From: Bacteroidaceae bacterium
GTDB taxonomy: Bacteria; Bacteroidota; Bacteroidia; Bacteroidales; Bacteroidaceae
Direction: 5' to 3'
Length of the DNA: 40,372 bases
Assembly: GCA_024697945.1 (NCBI GenBank)
Contig: JAILRU010000053.1
Location: forward strand, 1-40,372
A program made the translations under genes and the position numbers. Shown here piece by piece: positions 37,593 to 40,372 of this stretch; within the stretch, counting starts at the first letter, position 1, and each line of letters opens with the position of its first letter. Under the pieces are notes generated by a model. It had not been told where the DNA came from and did no database searches. It saw only the letters and a list, made by a program, of their open reading frames with translations.

Positions 37593-38705
37593 TCACTTTT
37601 CACTTTTAATTTTTACGACTAATATGCTGTGCCCTTGTCCCAGTCCGTCGTAGATGGCCTCTATCTCCAAACCAGCCTGGTTCACCAGTCGCTTCATGTC
37701 GTCGGAGTGATACATCTTGCTGTTGCCGTTTGCCATTGCCGTGAAGTAGAGGCTTGTCATCGTGAGACAGAGGGCCGCCGGTTCGAAGCGCTGGCGGTCC
37801 CAGAAAGTCTCCATAATGAAGAGGCGGGTGTCGTCCGTCATGACCTCCTTCGCACGGGTCAGGATGCTGACAATTTCCTCCTCGCTGAAGCAGTCCAGGA
37901 ACTGCGACATCCAGATGGCGTCAAGTCCGCCTTCGCGCCTTGGGAAACGTGCATCCCTGGCGAGCAGGTTGATGCCATAGCCCTTGATGCGGTCTGCACC
38001 AGGCTTGCCTGCGATGTTCTCCTGCATCATCCCTATCTGCTGGGGCAGGTCGAGAATAGTGACCTCCACCTCTTTGTCGTAGCCCACAGCTTCGAGAGCC
38101 CACTTGCCCGTATTGCCGCCCACGTCGTAGAGAGAACGGACATGATACTTGTCGAAGACAATCTTCAGCGCCTCGGGAAAGGAGGAGTCGCTGTAGAAGT
38201 GGTCGAAGCCGAACCAGCTGTCCTGCGCCTGTTTTGGCAGGCTGGAGAGTCCCTCGTAGATGGTTGCCCAGTCGCCAAAATGCTTCAGGCCGGCAGGCCT
38301 ACCCTCGCGGAGCGCTTCCTCCAGGTGGAACCATCCGAGGTAGTTGACGTCGTGGTTGAAGTCGAGGTTCACCCTCGTGGCAGGGTCGTTCAGGAGGAAC
38401 CATCCCGTCTTGGAGAGACTAAAGCGGTCAGACTCAGGGTCGATAAGAACGGTACCGATGCTGAGCGATGCTTCGAGCAGGCACTTCACGGCATACGATG
38501 AAAGTCCCGTCTCCTTCGCCACCTCTGCCTCGGTAAGTCCGCCGTTGCTGTCGCGGAGCAAGTCGAGGATGCCGAACTTCAGCATCAGCCTGGAGACCTG
38601 AAACACGATGGGGCCCCATGCGATGAACTCAGCCAGTCGTTGAGCCTCACGGGCAGAAAGAGCGTCGGAAGAATATTTTCGCTTTAGGTCGGGAAAGAGA
38701 TTCAT
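37593..38705 (-). CDS. SAM-dependent O-methyltransferase (hydroxyneurosporene/aryl type)
   Basis: A 370-residue methyltransferase of the plant-OMT-like fold. The N-terminal dimerisation/winged-helix part (GILDLLRDSNGGLTEAEVAK, ETGLSSYAVKCLLEASLSIG) is followed by a Rossmann domain with the SAM motif SLYDVGGNTGKWALEAV, then TILDLPQQIGMM, and IWMSQFLDCFSEEEIVSILT. In aryl polyene pathways such an enzyme methylates the head-group hydroxyl. It is the first gene of the operon; its start lies about 110 bases after the only promoter seen. Confidence 0.85.
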   Translation of the reverse strand: MNLFPDLKRKYSSDALSAREAQRLAEFIAWGPIVFQVSRLMLKFGILDLLRDSNGGLTEAEVAKETGLSSYAVKCLLEASLSIGTVLIDPESDRFSLSKTGWFLLNDPATRVNLDFNHDVNYLGWFHLEEALREGRPAGLKHFGDWATIYEGLSSLPKQAQDSWFGFDHFYSDSSFPEALKIVFDKYHVRSLYDVGGNTGKWALEAVGYDKEVEVTILDLPQQIGMMQENIAGKPGADRIKGYGINLLARDARFPRREGGLDAIWMSQFLDCFSEEEIVSILTRAKEVMTDDTRLFIMETFWDRQRFEPAALCLTMTSLYFTAMANGNSKMYHSDDMKRLVNQAGLEIEAIYDGLGQGHSILVVKIKSEK

Positions 38706-38774
38706 GACTTTTATTACTTTTATCCTTTAGGACAAAGGCGCGAAGGTAGTCGCGGAGTCCCCGTTTACCATTGA

Positions 38775-38812
38775 ACAATGTCTGTTGTCCGTTGTCTGTT
38801 GTCCGTTTAAAG
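38775..38812. repeat. Micro-repeat (gtctgttgtccgtt) in the polyene-operon leader
   Basis: About four degenerate units of 10 bases (tgtctgttgtccgttgtctg pattern) lie between the -7 element and the methyltransferase start. They resemble the unit inside the ketosynthase and esterase genes. Confidence 0.7.
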
Positions 38813-38815
38813 TTG

Positions 38816-38845
38816 CAAATATACGAATAATTTTTGAAGAAGCAA
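38816..38845 (-). promoter_or_regulatory. Promoter of the aryl polyene operon
   Basis: On the minus strand TTG (38845-38843), 19 bases, then TATATTTG (38823-38816): a good Bacteroidetes -33/-7 pair. It drives the eight-gene operon 38705-30287 with a leader of about 100 bases. Confidence 0.7.
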
Positions 38846-38949
38846 CAATAAAACTCGATTTCGACAACTATTTTAGAACATTTTACATTTGAAGGGGGGG
38901 GTTAGAACCACCGAAAAAGTACAAAGTACAAAAGTACAAAATTAAAAAC

Positions 38950-38967
38950 GGGCGCAAATTTGCGCCC
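38950..38967. repeat. Perfect 18-bp palindrome GGGCGCAAATTTGCGCCC
   Basis: An uninterrupted palindrome between the left end of the inverted-repeat unit and repeat R2. It could be a protein-binding site or a cruciform-prone centre. Confidence 0.8.
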
Positions 38968-39052
38968 ATTTCCCCCTCTTCCTTCATCCTTCTCTCGCTC
39001 TTCCCATAGTGTAGCCAAACCCCAGCCTCGCTTTAGCCTGCTTCTACCCATA
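38962..39052. repeat. Dispersed repeat R2, copy 2
   Basis: Matches 28144-28234 over 91 bases with roughly a dozen or so differences. Here the repeat runs into a complete terminator hairpin, whereas copy 1 runs into tandem 22-bp units. Confidence 0.8.
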
Positions 39053-39082
39053 CTCTGAGTATGGTACGAAGCAGCCTTTTTT
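39038..39082 (+). terminator. Rho-independent terminator at the end of repeat R2
   Basis: CTGCTTC (39038-39044) pairs with GAAGCAG (39068-39074), with an inner stem CATAC/GTATG, and is followed by CC and six T. No upstream plus-strand gene is visible, so R2 plus terminator may itself be a small transcribed unit. Confidence 0.65.
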
Positions 39083-39610
39083 GTCAGGTTGACGTAACAA
39101 TTCTCTTGTATGCACAAAGAAAATCACCAAAAAATTTGGGGGATATAGTAAAGACTCTTAACTCTGAAACGTCAAAGAATTGAAAACATACACGAATACA
39201 TGTGATACTTGATGCCCTCCAATGAAGGTGGTTGCCATTGTCTTTTTTTTTACAAATCTTAATATGATGATATTTCGAAATATATTTACATACGCAGAAA
39301 ATATTGTAATATGGCAGCGTGATTCATAACTTAATATAATAGTATAGAACGAACATTATTCATGTTCTTTTCGAAAGTGGAATTAAACTCAAAATTCCTT
39401 ACAATTATTACTACGTGAAATACAAAATCTTTAGGCAAAAAAATGCGTATGGAGTATATTATGCTTATAAAAAAGTACTTTTGTACTTTGTACTTTTCGA
39501 GTGGTTCCAGACGCGGGTCTCGCGTGTTATATTATGGTTTCTTTATATATTATTAAAAATTAATAATGTTTTAATTACTATTATTTTCACACCCCCTATC
39601 CTCCCCCCCA

Positions 39611-39642
39611 AGCCACCGAAAAAGTACAAAGTAAAAAAGTAC
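39611..39642 (+). repeat. Third copy of the 32-bp inverted-repeat end
   Basis: Same orientation as 38906-38937: AGCCACCGAAAAAGTAC followed by AAAGTAAAAAAGTAC. It lies about 70 bases upstream of the promoter at 39685. Confidence 0.7.
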
Positions 39643-39684
39643 TTTGTTGACAAGTAAACAAGAAATACGATTTTTGCATTTTTT

Positions 39685-39717
39685 TTTGGAAAGTGCATTA
39701 TCATCGTCGTATCTTTG
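39685..39717 (+). promoter_or_regulatory. Promoter of the last gene in the window
   Basis: TTTG (39685-39688), 21 bases, then TATCTTTG (39710-39717) match the Bacteroidetes -33/-7 consensus well. The start codon lies 230 bases downstream, an unusually long leader for this window. Confidence 0.75.
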
Positions 39718-39741
39718 CACCGTCGGACGTCGAATGATGGC

Positions 39742-39874
39742 CCAATGACAATCCCCTCCTTCTACGAAGGAGCCACATTGGAACCCCTCTGTTCCCGCTC
39801 TGTTCTAGCTCTGTGCTAGCTCTGAGGTTAAGTGGAAGATTTACATCAGACATAAGTCTGAGGTAGAACAGAGG
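39742..39874 (+). promoter_or_regulatory. Structured 5' leader with phased 11-nt repeats
   Basis: A nested hairpin (CCAATG 39742-39747 with CATTGG 39776-39781, inner CTCCTTC/GAAGGAG around TAC) is followed by four units of exactly 11 bases, each with CTCTG (39787, 39798, 39809, 39820). A hairpin TCAGAC-ATAA-GTCTGA (39846-39861) follows. CCTCTGTTC (39786-39794) can also pair with GAACAGAGG (39866-39874), closing the whole domain. This looks like a regulatory leader or a small RNA; no known riboswitch class was recognised. Confidence 0.55.
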
Positions 39875-39947
39875 AAAGACAAAGGGAAATCAGATAAAGC
39901 CCAGGGTAACGTCCAAAGAAATTAAGTCATGCTAAATTTAAACAACT

Positions 39948-40372
39948 ATGGCAGAAGCTAATTTTCAAAACTATGGTGCAAGCGGCAAGATAGGCAATCA
40001 GGTCTACTACCGCACCTCAAGTGGCAAGACTGGCGTTCGTGAGAAGGTAACTCCGAAGAACCCCAAGACCACTGCACAGACTCTGCAAAGGGTCATCATC
40101 GCTCAGACGGGTCTTATGTACAAGGCCTTCAAGAGCATCTGTGACCACTCTTTCGAGGGTGTCACTCAGGGAGCAAAGTGCGCGAATAAGTTCCGCAAGC
40201 TCAACGCCGACTACTATCGTCGTCGCGCTTACGAACTGAACGCACAGGGCATCAGCCTTGACTCGTTCTACTGTTTCCAGCCCATCGGCTCTTCTCGTTT
40301 CGTCCCCTCTGCTGCCATTCTGGCACAGGGTCAGCTGCCCCAGGTGTTCCCCACCATCGGTGATGACGAACT
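39948..40372 (+). CDS. Unrecognised protein, 3'-truncated by the window end
   Basis: The first 141 residues are visible. There is no signal peptide or membrane segment. The start MAEANFQNYGASGKIGNQVY with YYRTSSGKTGVREKVTPKNP is basic, Gly- and Ser-rich. Then come KTTAQTLQRVIIAQTGLMYK, AFKSICDHSFEGVTQGAKCA and NKFRKLNADYYRRRAYELNA. The short SGKxGxxVYYR opening and the SFEG segment give the impression of a small structural or nucleic-acid-binding protein family, but I cannot name it. It has a strong promoter and an elaborate leader of 230 bases, suggesting high and regulated expression. What follows lies outside the window. Confidence 0.7.
   Translation, partial: MAEANFQNYGASGKIGNQVYYRTSSGKTGVREKVTPKNPKTTAQTLQRVIIAQTGLMYKAFKSICDHSFEGVTQGAKCANKFRKLNADYYRRRAYELNAQGISLDSFYCFQPIGSSRFVPSAAILAQGQLPQVFPTIGDDE

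Larger units (their letters stand above)
38906..39506. mobile_element. MITE-like unit with 32-bp terminal inverted repeats
   Basis: The left end 38906-38937 (AACCAC, then AAAAGTACAAAGTAC and AAAAGTAC) matches the inverted right end 39475-39506 at 29 of 32 positions. The 600-bp unit has no transposase gene. It encloses repeat R2 and a terminator. No clear target-site duplication was seen. A third copy of the end, 39611-39642, lies just outside. Alternatively these are independent copies of a simple repeat. Confidence 0.45.
38846..39684. other. AT-rich non-coding stretch
   Basis: No convincing gene. It contains the inverted-repeat-bounded unit 38906-39506, repeat R2 copy 2, a terminator, a further direct copy of the unit end at 39611-39642, a 14-bp palindrome ATATTTCGAAATAT (39270-39283) and a small stem CGCG/CGCG near 39514-39526. 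Base composition is clearly more AT-rich than the flanking genes. Confidence 0.5.

Noticed and set aside
39270..39283. Palindrome ATATTTCGAAATAT as operator
   Set aside because: It lies in AT-rich DNA far from any promoter or gene, where such palindromes are expected by chance.
39415..39657. Plus-strand frame of 80 codons near the right end
   Set aside because: The translation mirrors AT-rich and repeat DNA (two ends of the inverted-repeat unit lie in it); there is no ribosome-binding context or promoter.

Overview
The window looks like chromosome of a Bacteroidales bacterium, most likely Prevotella or a close relative. The reasons are the Bacteroidetes-type promoter element (TAnnTTTG) in front of many genes, GH43, BD-FAE-like and metallophosphatase_N/C families typical of the group, an IntDOT-like integrase without the usual first arginine, a tRNA without encoded CCA, and many dispersed AT-rich micro-repeats. 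These are recognitions by eye; no database search was run.

Layout. (1) 1-2671: the 3' part of a cation diffusion facilitator transporter, a secreted GH43 glycosidase, and the C-terminal stump of a rhodanese gene. (2) 2700-16610: a compact phage-derived element. It has a DUF6712-like protein, two unknown structural-type proteins, a holin-like protein, an amidase fused to a lipoprotein/TM tail, a long non-coding stretch, a 1358-residue tape measure protein, a tail/baseplate-type protein and a tyrosine recombinase. A secreted metallophosphoesterase sits inside it on the opposite strand. No terminase, portal, capsid or replication gene is visible. Phased direct repeats and an inverted repeat lie beside the integrase. 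(3) 16710-16783: tRNA-Arg(UCU).

(4) 16912-26955, all on the minus strand: a GntR/YtrA-type ABC operon (ATPase, 6-TM permease, regulator, two alpha/beta hydrolases, a small lipoprotein) runs into a MacB-like ABC exporter (ATPase, two permeases) and then a periplasmic adaptor and a TolC-type outer-membrane factor. A palindrome AGTGTA-N12-TACACT next to the promoter is a good candidate operator for the GntR protein. (5) 27103-29896: a leaderless-looking secreted esterase, a repeat-rich non-coding stretch, and an exonuclease/WYL-regulator pair.

(6) 30287-38705: an eight-gene minus-strand operon of the aryl polyene/flexirubin type: O-methyltransferase, LpxL-like acyltransferase, ketosynthase, ACP, a ketosynthase fused to a chain-length-factor-like domain, a half-size DMT protein, a LolA-like protein and a glycosyltransferase-acyltransferase fusion. 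Ketoreductase, dehydratase, aryl-starter and MMPL exporter genes are not in the window, so the pathway is split or truncated. (7) 38706-39947: an AT-rich non-coding region with a 600-bp inverted-repeat-bounded unit. It is followed by a strong promoter and a highly structured leader ahead of an unrecognised protein that runs off the window end.

A cross-cutting theme is the spread of short dispersed repeats. They fill intergenic spaces and also appear in frame inside genes: the LolA and TolC signal peptides, both ketosynthases, the glycosyltransferase and an esterase.
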